Shown: positions 18,132-26,310 of the stretch, one piece after another
Numbering within the stretch: the stretch's first letter is position 1
Layout: each line of letters opens with the position of its first letter
Source of the DNA: Solibaculum mannosilyticum
GTDB lineage: Bacteria > Bacillota > Clostridia > Oscillospirales > Acutalibacteraceae
DNA: 64,000 nucleotides
Assembly: GCF_015140235.1 (NCBI RefSeq)
Contig: NZ_AP023321.1
Span: 1,044,501-1,108,500 of the forward strand
Direction: 5' to 3'
Program-made: the position numbers and the translations under genes
Notes under the pieces: generated by a model
What the model saw: the letters and a program-made list of their open reading frames with translations, nothing else
Told to the model about the DNA's origin: nothing
Database searches by the model: none

Positions 18132-19157
18132 ATGAAAAAAAGCGATTTTTATTATGACCTGCCTGAGGAACTCATTGCACAGACCCCTATAGAACCCAGG
18201 GATCATTCCAGGCTGATGGTGCTGGACCGGTCCAAAGAAGGGGTAGAACATAAGCATTTTTATGATCTAGTGGATTATCTGAATCCCGGTGATTGTCTTA
18301 TTTTAAACGATTCCCGGGTGCTACCCGCCAGACTTTACGGTGCGCGGGAGGATACAGGCGCTGTGGTGGAGTTTTTGCTGTTGGCCGACAAGGGGAACGG
18401 CGTATGGGAAACCCTGTGCGGCCCCGGGAAAAAGGCGCGGCCTGGACATCGATTCTCCTTTGGAGAGGGACTGATGACTGGAGAAGTGCTGGATATCATT
18501 GAAGGGGGCAACCGTTTGGTAAAGCTCTCCTGTGAGGGCCCTATTTATCCTATGCTGGAGCGCATTGGAGAGATGCCGCTTCCCCATTATATCACCCAGA
18601 AACTGGAGAATCAGGAACGTTATCAGACAGTTTATTCCAAAGAACCCGGATCAGCTGCTGCTCCCACGGCTGGCCTGCATTTTACACCGGAGCTTTTAGA
18701 GAAGTTAAAAGCCAAGGGGGTAAAGATCGGTTTTGTGACTCTTCACGTAGGTCTTGGAACCTTCCGACCAGTGAAAGAGGATGAAATTGAGCATCATACC
18801 ATGCATTCCGAGCATTATACGCTGCCGGAAGAGACGGCTCAGCTTATTTTGGATACCAAGAAAAACGGCGGACGGGTCATCGCAGTAGGGACTACATCTT
18901 GCCGGACGCTAGAAAGTGTGGCCACCTATCATGGTAAAATCGAGGCGGCGGAAGGGGACACCAGTATTTTTATTTATCCCGGATATACCTTTAAGGTACT
19001 GGATGGCTTGGTGACAAACTTCCATCTGCCGGAAAGCACATTAGTCATGTTGGTCTCAGCCTTGGCGGGACGGGAGAGAATCTTAGAGGCATATCGCATT
19101 GCTGTAGAGGAGAAGTATCGCTTTTTCAGCTTTGGCGATGCAATGTATATTAGGTAA
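18132..19157 (+). CDS. queA: S-adenosylmethionine:tRNA ribosyltransferase-isomerase
   Basis: Transfers and rearranges the ribosyl part of SAM onto preQ1 at position 34 of GUN tRNAs to make epoxyqueuosine. 341 aa, full length. Family signatures: [29 protein letters not shown] at the N-terminus, [54 protein letters not shown], and [20 protein letters not shown] near the C-terminus. The start follows AAGGAG with normal spacing. It stands alone, divergent from the lysine operon and closed by a terminator. Confidence 0.98.
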   Translation: MKKSDFYYDLPEELIAQTPIEPRDHSRLMVLDRSKEGVEHKHFYDLVDYLNPGDCLILNDSRVLPARLYGAREDTGAVVEFLLLADKGNGVWETLCGPGKKARPGHRFSFGEGLMTGEVLDIIEGGNRLVKLSCEGPIYPMLERIGEMPLPHYITQKLENQERYQTVYSKEPGSAAAPTAGLHFTPELLEKLKAKGVKIGFVTLHVGLGTFRPVKEDEIEHHTMHSEHYTLPEETAQLILDTKKNGGRVIAVGTTSCRTLESVATYHGKIEAAEGDTSIFIYPGYTFKVLDGLVTNFHLPESTLVMLVSALAGRERILEAYRIAVEEKYRFFSFGDAMYIR

Positions 19158-19200
19158 ATGGAACTTCTATTCAATAGAAAATCTTGGAACTAAAATTAGA

Positions 19201-19260
19201 AACCGCATTGCCGGCAGTTTGGTGTTGATAACAGCACGAATCCACCGGCAATGCGGTTTT
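19201..19260 (+). terminator. terminator of queA
   Basis: AACCGCATTGCCGG (19201-19214) is perfectly complementary to CCGGCAATGCGGTT (19245-19258), followed by T residues. Confidence 0.85.
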
Positions 19261-19283
19261 CTGTTATGCTTTTAAAAGTTCCC

Positions 19284-19343
19284 TTGACAAATGAAGATCT
19301 CAATATTATACTGATAATTAAATTATCGATAATTTAATTATCA
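19284..19343 (+). promoter_or_regulatory. promoter and palindromic operator of tetR module 1
   Basis: TTGACA (19284-19289), 17 bp, TATACT (19307-19312), followed at once by a perfect 32-bp palindrome at 19312-19343 (half-site TGATAATTAAATTAT, centre CG). A palindrome overlapping the start of transcription fits autorepression by the TetR protein encoded 20 bp downstream. Confidence 0.85.
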
Positions 19344-19363
19344 ACAAGGAGGAGGTTGTACCT

Positions 19364-19987
19364 ATGGCGGTGCCAGACCATTCTATTGATCCCCGCATAT
19401 TGGCCAGCGCCCGAAAAGAATTTCTGGAAAAGGGATTTGAAAAAGCGTCTCTCAAGGGGATCTGCCAGGGGGCCGATGTCACCACCGGCGCCCTGTACAA
19501 ACGATATAAGGGCAAGGAAGAGCTGTTCTGTGCTGTTGTAGAACAGACGGTCAAAGAATTGTATGCTGTGGCAAACGAGCGCGGGGATCGGGATCCAAGG
19601 GAACTATCCGATGTTGAGCTTATTAAATGTTGGGATATGGATGGCTCGGATATGATGTGGTGGTTTCAATTCCTCTATGATCGGCACGATGATTTTGTCC
19701 TGTTGCTCACCTGCGCAGAAGGCACCCGGTATTCCAACTTTCAGCACGACTGGGTGGAGGTGCTGACAAAGGCAACAAGCTCCTTTTTGGCAGAAGCCCA
19801 AAGGCGCAACCTCTGCCGGAAGGATGTGGGACCGGATGAGCTGCATATCCTGCTCACCGCTTTCTGGACCACCATCTATGAGCCCTTTATCCATCGATTT
19901 ACCTGGGAGCAGATGGAAGAACACTGCCGGATTGTCTGCCATCTGTTTGACTGGCATAGCGCGTTGGCGTTTCGCATCCTGGAATGA
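19364..19987 (+). CDS. TetR/AcrR-family transcriptional regulator, module 1
   Basis: A 207-residue one-component repressor. The N-terminal TetR helix-turn-helix (residues 8-55: ILASARKEFLEKGFEKASLKGICQGADVTTGALYKRYKGKEELF) is standard. The rest is an all-helical ligand domain of unknown specificity, with the segment FLYDRHDDFVLLLTCAEGTRYSNF shared in kind with the two other TetR proteins of this region. GGAGGAGG supports the ATG at 19364. It precedes a pair of ABC half-transporters, its likely regulatory or functional partners, though a terminator and a separate operator lie between them. Confidence 0.9.
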   Translation: MAVPDHSIDPRILASARKEFLEKGFEKASLKGICQGADVTTGALYKRYKGKEELFCAVVEQTVKELYAVANERGDRDPRELSDVELIKCWDMDGSDMMWWFQFLYDRHDDFVLLLTCAEGTRYSNFQHDWVEVLTKATSSFLAEAQRRNLCRKDVGPDELHILLTAFWTTIYEPFIHRFTWEQMEEHCRIVCHLFDWHSALAFRILE

Positions 19988-19988
19988 G

Positions 19989-20009
19989 CCCTCCCACAGG
20001 GAGGGTTTT
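19989..20009 (+). terminator. terminator after tetR 1
   Basis: CCCTCCC (19989-19995), loop ACA, GGGAGGG (19999-20005), then TTTT. Confidence 0.8.
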
Positions 20010-20023
20010 CTTTCAGATTTTAG

Positions 20024-20039
20024 GTTAGTTATAACTAAC
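20024..20039 (+). promoter_or_regulatory. operator GTTAGT-N4-ACTAAC, ABC pair 1
   Basis: Perfect 16-bp palindrome GTTAGTTATAACTAAC, 20 bp before the first ABC gene. Its left flank extends to TTAGGTTAG (20020-20028), which equals one arm of the DtxR/IdeR consensus. It is one of five similar sites in the window. Confidence 0.75.
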
Positions 20040-20059
20040 AAAAATGAGGAGGTATCATT

Positions 20060-21805
20060 GTGTTCAAAAAGGTATTGGAATACGCAGGTGAGTACCGAAA
20101 GACTACCTACACTTCCATGATCGTCATGTTGTTTGGCATCGTGATGAGCGTACTACCATTTTTATTCATCTATCAGCTCATCCGGCCGCTTTTGCTGAGG
20201 GAGATAGTTGGCGTGGGATATATTCTCTGGAGGGTTGCAGCTATTGCGGTATGCGGCGTTCTGTATGCTATTTTTTATGTGAAAGGCTTGTCTCTTTCTC
20301 ATCGCTCGGCCTACAACACCCTGAAAAATCTTCGCTTCTCCCTGCAGGGCAAACTGGAAAAACAACCTTTGGGGGTTATCCAGGAAAAGGGCGTGGGATC
20401 TCTGAAAAAAATGTTTATTGATGATATTGACTCCATTGAGCTTTTATTGGCTCATGCTCTACCGGAAGGGATGGCAAATCTGGCGGTGCCTGTCTTTGTA
20501 TTCATCACCATGTTTTTTGTGGACTGGAAGCTGGCTCTTTTGTCCCTCTGCGCCCTGCCCTTAGGACTCATTGCCATGATGGCCATGTACAAGGCGGGCA
20601 CCAGTAAAATGGGCGCCTATTACGCCGCCGCCCAAAAGATGAACAATACCATTGTAGAATACATCAACGGAATGGAAGTGGTCAAGGTCTTTAATCGGGA
20701 CGGCGAAAGCTACAAACGTTTTGAACAGGATGTGCGTGGCTACCGGGATTTTACATTAGCTTGGTACAAGGTTTGCTGGCCGTGGATGGCGCTGTATAAC
20801 AGCATTCTGCCCTGTGTAGCGCTGTTCACCCTGCCCATTGGAGCTTATCTGGTGTTGAGTGGATATTCCACCCTTCCAGATCTGGCGTTAGTACTGTGCA
20901 TGTCCTTTGGGGTGGGAACACCGCTTTTGCGGGCGCTGAGCTTCCTGTCCACCCTGCCCCAGATCAACTATAAAATCACAGCATTGGAGCAGTTGATGAG
21001 TGCGCCGGTTCTCCAGCAGACAAAAGATCCCTTCTCTGGTAAAGACCATAGTATCCTCTTTGAGAACGTGCATTTTGCCTATCGGGAGGAGGAAGTGCTC
21101 CACGGCATTTCCCTGAAAGTACCGGAGGGAAGCCTCACCGCATTCGTGGGGGAATCCGGCAGCGGAAAATCGACATTAGCAAAGCTGCTGGTGCATTATT
21201 ACGATGTGACCAGCGGAGCGGTCGAAATCGGGGGACAGGATATCCGAAAGATGAGCGTAGAAGCACTCAACGACCAGATCTCTTATGTAGCCCAGGAGCA
21301 GTTCCTGTTCAATATGAGCCTTTTGGAAAATATCCGACTGGGCAGGCCTGGAGCCACGGATGAGGAAGTGATGGAGGCTGCTGATAAGGCCCAGTGCGGG
21401 GAGTTTCTCGCCCGACTGGAAGATGGCATCCATACACTGGCGGGAGACGGGGGCAAACAGCTTTCTGGCGGGGAACGTCAGCGTATTTCGCTGGCCCGGG
21501 CCATTCTGAAGGACGCACCCATTGTAGTGCTTGACGAGGCAACTGCATTTATGGACCCTGAAAACGAGGAAAAAATGAACCAGGCTATTGCCCAAGTGAT
21601 CCGGGGGAAAACGGTGATCGTCATTGCCCACCGGCTCCATTCGATTGTAAATGCGGATCGGATTTGCGTTTTGGATAAGGGGAATCTGGCGGATATCGGC
21701 ACCCATGGAGAATTACTTAAACGCTGTCCGGAATATCAGAAACTGTGGCGGGCGGCTGAGAGCAGTGCCCAATGGAGCGTCAGCGGAAAAGGAGGAGATG
21801 CATAA
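20060..21805 (+). CDS. ABC half-transporter (fused permease/ATPase), module 1, first subunit
   Basis: 581 aa: an N-terminal six-helix exporter-type transmembrane domain (about residues 15-310) fused to an ATPase domain. Walker A is GESGSGKST, the signature LSGGERQRISLARAIL, Walker B IVVLDEAT and the H-loop IAHRLHS. It starts GTG at 20060 behind GAGGAGGT. It overlaps the next gene by one base, so the two products very likely form a heterodimer. Exporter-fold pairs of this type include the siderophore importers IrtAB and YbtPQ as well as multidrug exporters. The shared metal-type operator makes me lean towards metal-chelate transport, but direction and substrate are unproven. Confidence 0.88.
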   Translation: MFKKVLEYAGEYRKTTYTSMIVMLFGIVMSVLPFLFIYQLIRPLLLREIVGVGYILWRVAAIAVCGVLYAIFYVKGLSLSHRSAYNTLKNLRFSLQGKLEKQPLGVIQEKGVGSLKKMFIDDIDSIELLLAHALPEGMANLAVPVFVFITMFFVDWKLALLSLCALPLGLIAMMAMYKAGTSKMGAYYAAAQKMNNTIVEYINGMEVVKVFNRDGESYKRFEQDVRGYRDFTLAWYKVCWPWMALYNSILPCVALFTLPIGAYLVLSGYSTLPDLALVLCMSFGVGTPLLRALSFLSTLPQINYKITALEQLMSAPVLQQTKDPFSGKDHSILFENVHFAYREEEVLHGISLKVPEGSLTAFVGESGSGKSTLAKLLVHYYDVTSGAVEIGGQDIRKMSVEALNDQISYVAQEQFLFNMSLLENIRLGRPGATDEEVMEAADKAQCGEFLARLEDGIHTLAGDGGKQLSGGERQRISLARAILKDAPIVVLDEATAFMDPENEEKMNQAIAQVIRGKTVIVIAHRLHSIVNADRICVLDKGNLADIGTHGELLKRCPEYQKLWRAAESSAQWSVSGKGGDA

Positions 21806-23547
21806 TGATTCGACTGATGAAACGAATTCTGGCGGTATCAGGGAGCTATAAAAGGCGTATCCAGGTGGCTTTTATTTTCTCCTTCTTAAAATCTTTGCTG
21901 GCCAAAGCGCCCATTATGCTGGCCTTTCTAGTGCTGGCAGGCTTCTATGAAGGGACGATGTCTCCAGAAAATTGCCTGTGGTACGGCTTTGGTATGGTTA
22001 TCTGTGTTTTATTGCAGGTGGTGTTCCACCACATTGCCGACCGGCTTCAGTCGGCGGCGGGTTTCATGGTATTCTCCGATATGCGTATGAAGCTGGGTGC
22101 GCACCTGCGGCGAATGCCTATGGGGTACTTCACGCAAGGGAATATCGGAAAGATCAGCTCAGTCCTCTCCTCCGATATGGTGTTCATCGAGGAAAACTGC
22201 ATGACGGTGCTGGCGGATATGATGAGCTATATTTTTGCTCAGACGATCATGGTTGTGTTCCTGCTCTTTTTCAATCTATGGATCGGTCTTGCTGCGGCCG
22301 CCGTCATCGGAATCGTAATGCTCATTGCCAGAGGAATGAAAAAAGAAGCCTTGCATGACTCAAAGGACCGGCAGGAGCAAAATGAAAATCTAACCGAAGC
22401 GGTGCTTGACTTTGTGGAAGGAATCGGTATCATCAAGAGCTATAACCTGTTAGGGGAAAAATCCCGGCAGCTTACCGGAAACTTTGAAAAAAGCTGCGAG
22501 ACCAATATCCGATTTGAGGAGAATCATTCTCCCTGGCAGCTATGGCTGAATATCGCATACGGGGTGGGTGCGGCCGCCATTGTGGCACTTTCTCTGTATC
22601 TCAACAGCCAGGCTTTGCTGAGCGTCACTTTTGTAGTGGGGATTATGTTGTTTGTCTTCGACCTGTTCGGCCCTATGAAGGCACTGTACTCTCAGGCTAC
22701 CCGCCTGACCGTGATGAACAGTTGTATGGATCGGATCGAAGAAATTTTTGATGAAAAGGAACTGCCGGATAACGGTGGCGAAGCTATCCCGGAAGGTGGG
22801 AATACCCCGGAGGTGGAGTTTCAGAACGTTGGCTTTTCCTACGGAGAAAAGGAGGTGCTCCACGGCGTCTCTTTCCAATTACCCCGAAACCAGATGGCTG
22901 CTTTGGTGGGTCCCTCCGGCGGAGGGAAATCCACTGTTGCCAATCTTCTTACCCGATTTTGGGACGTAAAATCCGGAACAGTACTAGTACGGGGAAAGGA
23001 TATCCGAAACGTCCGGCTCTCCGATCTCATGGACCATATCAGCATGGTGTTTCAGAGGGTATATCTTTTTCAGGACACCATCTACAATAACATTGCCATG
23101 GGCCGTCCGGATGCCACCCGGGACGAGGTGATAGAAGCCGCAAAAAAGGCCCGGTGTTATGATTTTATCATGGCCTTGCCGAATGGATTTGACACCATGA
23201 TCGGCGAAGGAGGCGAAACACTTTCCGGCGGGGAAAAGCAGCGCATTTCCATTGCCCGGTGTATACTCAAAAATGCCCCTATCGTGATCTTGGACGAGGC
23301 AACCGCCAGTGTGGATGCCGATAACGAGAGCTATATCCAGAAAGCTATCAGTGAACTATGTAAGGGTAAAACTCTGCTGGTAATCGCCCACCGGCTGAAC
23401 ACCATACGGAATGCCGACCAGATTCTGGTGATAGCGGATGGGAAGATTGCCCAGAGGGGTACCCACGAGGAACTTATGGCCGCCAAAGGACTTTACAAAA
23501 ATTTTGTAACCGTTCGGGAGCAGAGCCGGGGCTGGAGCCAGCGTTAA
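21805..23547 (+). CDS. ABC half-transporter (fused permease/ATPase), module 1, second subunit
   Basis: 580 aa, the partner of the preceding subunit. A six-helix membrane domain is followed by an ATPase with GPSGGGKST, LSGGEKQRISIARCIL, VILDEATASVD and IAHRLNT. The Q-loop region reads SMVFQRVYLFQDTIYNNIAMG, and the protein ends with a conserved-looking VREQSRGW tail, also seen in the other second subunits (for example ARREAAGW). The ATG at 21805 shares its A with the previous stop (TAATG). In-frame codons further upstream lie inside the preceding gene and have no ribosome site. Confidence 0.88.
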   Translation: MIRLMKRILAVSGSYKRRIQVAFIFSFLKSLLAKAPIMLAFLVLAGFYEGTMSPENCLWYGFGMVICVLLQVVFHHIADRLQSAAGFMVFSDMRMKLGAHLRRMPMGYFTQGNIGKISSVLSSDMVFIEENCMTVLADMMSYIFAQTIMVVFLLFFNLWIGLAAAAVIGIVMLIARGMKKEALHDSKDRQEQNENLTEAVLDFVEGIGIIKSYNLLGEKSRQLTGNFEKSCETNIRFEENHSPWQLWLNIAYGVGAAAIVALSLYLNSQALLSVTFVVGIMLFVFDLFGPMKALYSQATRLTVMNSCMDRIEEIFDEKELPDNGGEAIPEGGNTPEVEFQNVGFSYGEKEVLHGVSFQLPRNQMAALVGPSGGGKSTVANLLTRFWDVKSGTVLVRGKDIRNVRLSDLMDHISMVFQRVYLFQDTIYNNIAMGRPDATRDEVIEAAKKARCYDFIMALPNGFDTMIGEGGETLSGGEKQRISIARCILKNAPIVILDEATASVDADNESYIQKAISELCKGKTLLVIAHRLNTIRNADQILVIADGKIAQRGTHEELMAAKGLYKNFVTVREQSRGWSQR

Positions 23548-23571
23548 AGAAAATAGAGAAGTCTGATCACC

Positions 23572-23614
23572 TATAGACCAAGAGACGGGGTTTTACCTCG
23601 TCTCTTGGTCTATA
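23572..23614 (+). terminator. strong hairpin after ABC pair 1
   Basis: TATAGACCAAGAGACG (23572-23587) pairs with CGTCTCTTGGTCTATA (23599-23614), a stem of about 16 bp with a short loop. The T-tract is poor, but the position after the stop codon fits termination. Confidence 0.65.
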
Positions 23615-23758
23615 TCCCTTTGCCGCTTATAAAGTTCCTCCTGGTTGGCGGCAAGGATGAAAAGGATCTGCCGGTTTATTTTCTAAGGCGGAAGCTCTCG
23701 TCCAAAAGCTTCCGTACTGCTCGAATGGGAAGAAAGATCAAGATTTTCAAGTTCTGTC

Positions 23759-23819
23759 TTGACAAAATCAAAATGGAGTCATATAATTCAAAACAGTGTT
23801 ATGAAACACTGTTTTGAAT
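23759..23819 (+). promoter_or_regulatory. promoter and palindromic operator of tetR module 2
   Basis: Consensus TTGACA (23759-23764), 17 bp, TATAAT (23782-23787), overlapped by a perfect inverted repeat ATTCAAAACAGTGTT / AACACTGTTTTGAAT (23786-23819, four-base centre). Autorepression is the simplest reading. The 23548-23758 stretch before it holds only the hairpin above and no supported gene. Confidence 0.88.
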
Positions 23820-23842
23820 CTAAAAGGAAGGATGGTGAGAAA

Positions 23843-24469
23843 ATGGCGAAGCAGATTGAGGGCGTCTATGAAGCGGTACTGGAGTATGCCAAAAAGGAAT
23901 TTCTGGAAAAGGGATACAAGGACGCTTCCCTGCGCACCATCGCTCAGCAGGCGGGTACCAGTACCGGATCTATTTATACCCGCTTTGGAGACAAGGAAGG
24001 GCTTTTCCAGGCCATCGTGGGATCGGTTGCCAACGGCTTCAAGAAAATGTTTTTAGAAGTCCAGGAGAGGTTCCACGCCTTCGACGAAGAGGTTCAGCGC
24101 GCCGAAATGGGACAATATACTTCTTTGCATCAGATGAAAATGCTGGACTATATCTATGAGCATTTTGATGAATTCCAACTGCTCCTGGATAGCGCAGAAG
24201 GCACTCAATTTTCCCGCTTTGTGGAGGAACTGGTAGATATCGAGGTAGACTATACCTACAAATACATGGAGGTCATCGGATGTGAGAGTGTGAAGTCCGG
24301 CCTGGTGACAGAGGAATTTGTCCATATCGTAGTCACGGCCTATTTTAACGGCATGTTTGAAGTAGTGCGCCATAACATGGATAAGTCTTCAGCAGTCAAA
24401 TACGTCCGGCTCTTGAACCGCTACCATATGCAGGGCTTCTCCACGATTTTCTACGCCTCAGAACCTTAA
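23843..24469 (+). CDS. TetR/AcrR-family transcriptional regulator, module 2
   Basis: 208 aa. HTH at residues 8-55 (VLEYAKKEFLEKGYKDASLRTIAQQAGTSTGSIYTRFGDKEGLF), then a helical ligand domain with HFDEFQLLLDSAEGTQFSRF, closely parallel to the module 1 regulator. I use the ATG at 23843 (MAKQIEG). The longer reading frame back to 23759 would cover the promoter and operator. GGAAGG and GGTGAG precede the start. It precedes ABC pair 2 on the same strand. Confidence 0.9.
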   Translation: MAKQIEGVYEAVLEYAKKEFLEKGYKDASLRTIAQQAGTSTGSIYTRFGDKEGLFQAIVGSVANGFKKMFLEVQERFHAFDEEVQRAEMGQYTSLHQMKMLDYIYEHFDEFQLLLDSAEGTQFSRFVEELVDIEVDYTYKYMEVIGCESVKSGLVTEEFVHIVVTAYFNGMFEVVRHNMDKSSAVKYVRLLNRYHMQGFSTIFYASEP

Positions 24470-24485
24470 TCAATAGTTTATAATC

Positions 24486-24523
24486 AGGCCGTTTTCTGTT
24501 CGGATCCGCAGACGGCCTTTTTA
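24486..24523 (+). terminator. terminator after tetR 2
   Basis: AGGCCGT (24486-24492) and ACGGCCT (24512-24518) followed by TTTTT. Confidence 0.75.
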
Positions 24524-24534
24524 TATAACTGAAG

Positions 24535-24550
24535 ATTAGTAAAAACTAAC
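24535..24550 (+). promoter_or_regulatory. operator ATTAGT-N4-ACTAAC, ABC pair 2
   Basis: ATTAGT AAAA ACTAAC, one mismatch from the site of module 1, and 17 bp before the start codon of the first ABC gene of module 2. Confidence 0.65.
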
Positions 24551-24567
24551 TAAAAGGAGGAATACCT

Positions 24568-26310
24568 ATGCAAAAACAAAACCCGATGTTGCGTCTATGG
24601 GAACTGGGGAATGACTATCACGGCAGCCTTATCCGAGCCATTCTGTCCGCCGCTGTCGGCGTGCTGTGCGGGATGTTGCCCTATTTTGCAGCGGCTCAAA
24701 TCATCATTGGCCTTCTTGGCGGGAACACAGATCCTCAATTTTATATCCTGTGGTGTGGAACTGCCTTAGTCGGTTTTCTTCTGCGAGCCATTCTTTATTC
24801 ACTGGCCCTGTCCATGTCCCATAAGGCCACCTTTTCCATCCTCAAAAGCATCCGGGAGCGAATCCTTGTGAAGCTGCCGAAAATGCCGTTGGGCACCGTT
24901 ATGGACACCTCCAGCGGCCAGATGAAACAGATTATTGTGGACCAGGTGGAGAGTATGGAACGTCCGCTGGCACATCTTTTGCCGGAAATGACAGCCAATA
25001 TCTTAGGTCCCGTCAGCATCCTGATTTACTTATTTGTACTGGACTGGCGGATGGCGCTGCTTTCCCTTGTCTCCATCCCCGTCGGCATGGTCTTTATGAT
25101 GGCAGTCATGAAGAACTACGGCAAGCAGTACGAGGGTTCCGTCAAGGTTACCCAGGCGATGAACTCCACAATTGTAGAGTACATCGGCGGCATTGAGGTC
25201 ATCAAGGCCTTCAATCAAGGGAAAAATTCCTATGCCAAGTTTTCTGAACGGATTAAGGCCAACGCCTCTTATTTCTATCACTGGATGAAGAGCTGTCAGA
25301 TGCCCATATCCATTTCCCGTGCATTGGCGCCCACGACCATGATCACCATTCTGCCGGTGGGCTGGCTCTTATATCAGGGAGGCAGCCTCACTGTAGAAAC
25401 CTTTATCACCGCCATCATCCTTTCGCTGGGAATCGCCGGGCCGCTGCTGGCCGCTATGGATTTTGTGGACAGTCTGGCCAAAGTGGGGACCATTGTAGAA
25501 GGCGTGGACTCTATTCTAAACGGGGAGGAGCAGGATCACGGAAATCAGCCGGTGAAGCTCAGATCCGCAGATATCCAGGTCGATCACGTCTCTTTCGGTT
25601 ATCACGAGGACAAGGAGATTCTCCATGATGTGTCCCTCTCCATACCGGAAGGGACGATGACTGCTTTTGTAGGTCCCAGTGGATCGGGGAAATCCACCAT
25701 CGCCAAGCTCATTGGCGGGTTTTGGGATGTAAAGCAGGGTTCTATTACGCTGGGAGGATGTGACTTAAAGGAAATTCCCCTTCCGCAGCTTTACGATCAA
25801 GTGGCCTTTGTCTCTCAGGACAATTATTTGTTTGATGAGACTGTACGGGAAAACATCCGCATGGGGAAACCCGGTGCCACGGATAGGGAAGTAGAAGCGG
25901 TAGCAAAAGCCGCCGGTTGTGACAGCTTTATCCGAAACTTGGAAAATGGGTATGACACAGTGGTTGGCGGTGGAGGAGCCCATCTCTCCGGCGGAGAACG
26001 GCAGCGGATTGCCATCGCCAGAGCCATGCTGAAGGACGCTCCCATTGTGATTTTGGACGAGGCCACCGCCTACATCGACCCGGAAAACGAGGCGGTCATC
26101 CAGCAAGCGGTGGCTAGGCTGGTGGAGGGCAAGACAGTCATCGTTATCGCCCACCGGCTCTCCACCATCACCGACGCCGACCAGATTTATATCGTTGCGG
26201 ACGGCCGGATCGCCGGCAGCGGCACACATAAGGAACTTTTAAAACAAAGCAAACTGTATCAGGAGATGTGGAAGGCTCACATCGGAGCAAAGGACGGTGA
26301 TGCAGCATGA
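24568..26310 (+). CDS. ABC half-transporter (fused permease/ATPase), module 2, first subunit
   Basis: 580 aa. Exporter-fold membrane domain in the N-terminal 310 residues, then an ATPase: GPSGSGKST, LSGGERQRIAIARAML, VILDEATAYIDPENE, IAHRLST. The segment VEYIGGIEVIKAFNQGKNSYAKF matches the module 1 first subunit (VEYINGMEVVKVFNRDGESYKRF), so modules 1 and 2 are paralogous subunit by subunit. AAAGGAGG precedes the ATG. It overlaps its partner by four bases (ATGA), the usual sign of a coupled heterodimer. Confidence 0.88.
   Translation: MQKQNPMLRLWELGNDYHGSLIRAILSAAVGVLCGMLPYFAAAQIIIGLLGGNTDPQFYILWCGTALVGFLLRAILYSLALSMSHKATFSILKSIRERILVKLPKMPLGTVMDTSSGQMKQIIVDQVESMERPLAHLLPEMTANILGPVSILIYLFVLDWRMALLSLVSIPVGMVFMMAVMKNYGKQYEGSVKVTQAMNSTIVEYIGGIEVIKAFNQGKNSYAKFSERIKANASYFYHWMKSCQMPISISRALAPTTMITILPVGWLLYQGGSLTVETFITAIILSLGIAGPLLAAMDFVDSLAKVGTIVEGVDSILNGEEQDHGNQPVKLRSADIQVDHVSFGYHEDKEILHDVSLSIPEGTMTAFVGPSGSGKSTIAKLIGGFWDVKQGSITLGGCDLKEIPLPQLYDQVAFVSQDNYLFDETVRENIRMGKPGATDREVEAVAKAAGCDSFIRNLENGYDTVVGGGGAHLSGGERQRIAIARAMLKDAPIVILDEATAYIDPENEAVIQQAVARLVEGKTVIVIAHRLSTITDADQIYIVADGRIAGSGTHKELLKQSKLYQEMWKAHIGAKDGDAA

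Noticed and set aside
17867-18157. A plus-strand frame of 96 codons
   Set aside because: It runs through the reverse complement of the lysine riboswitch and the operon promoter, has no family resemblance and no ribosome site, and overlaps the start of queA.
23605-23817. A 70-codon frame before tetR 2
   Set aside because: It covers the hairpin, promoter and operator of tetR 2 and has no ribosome site.
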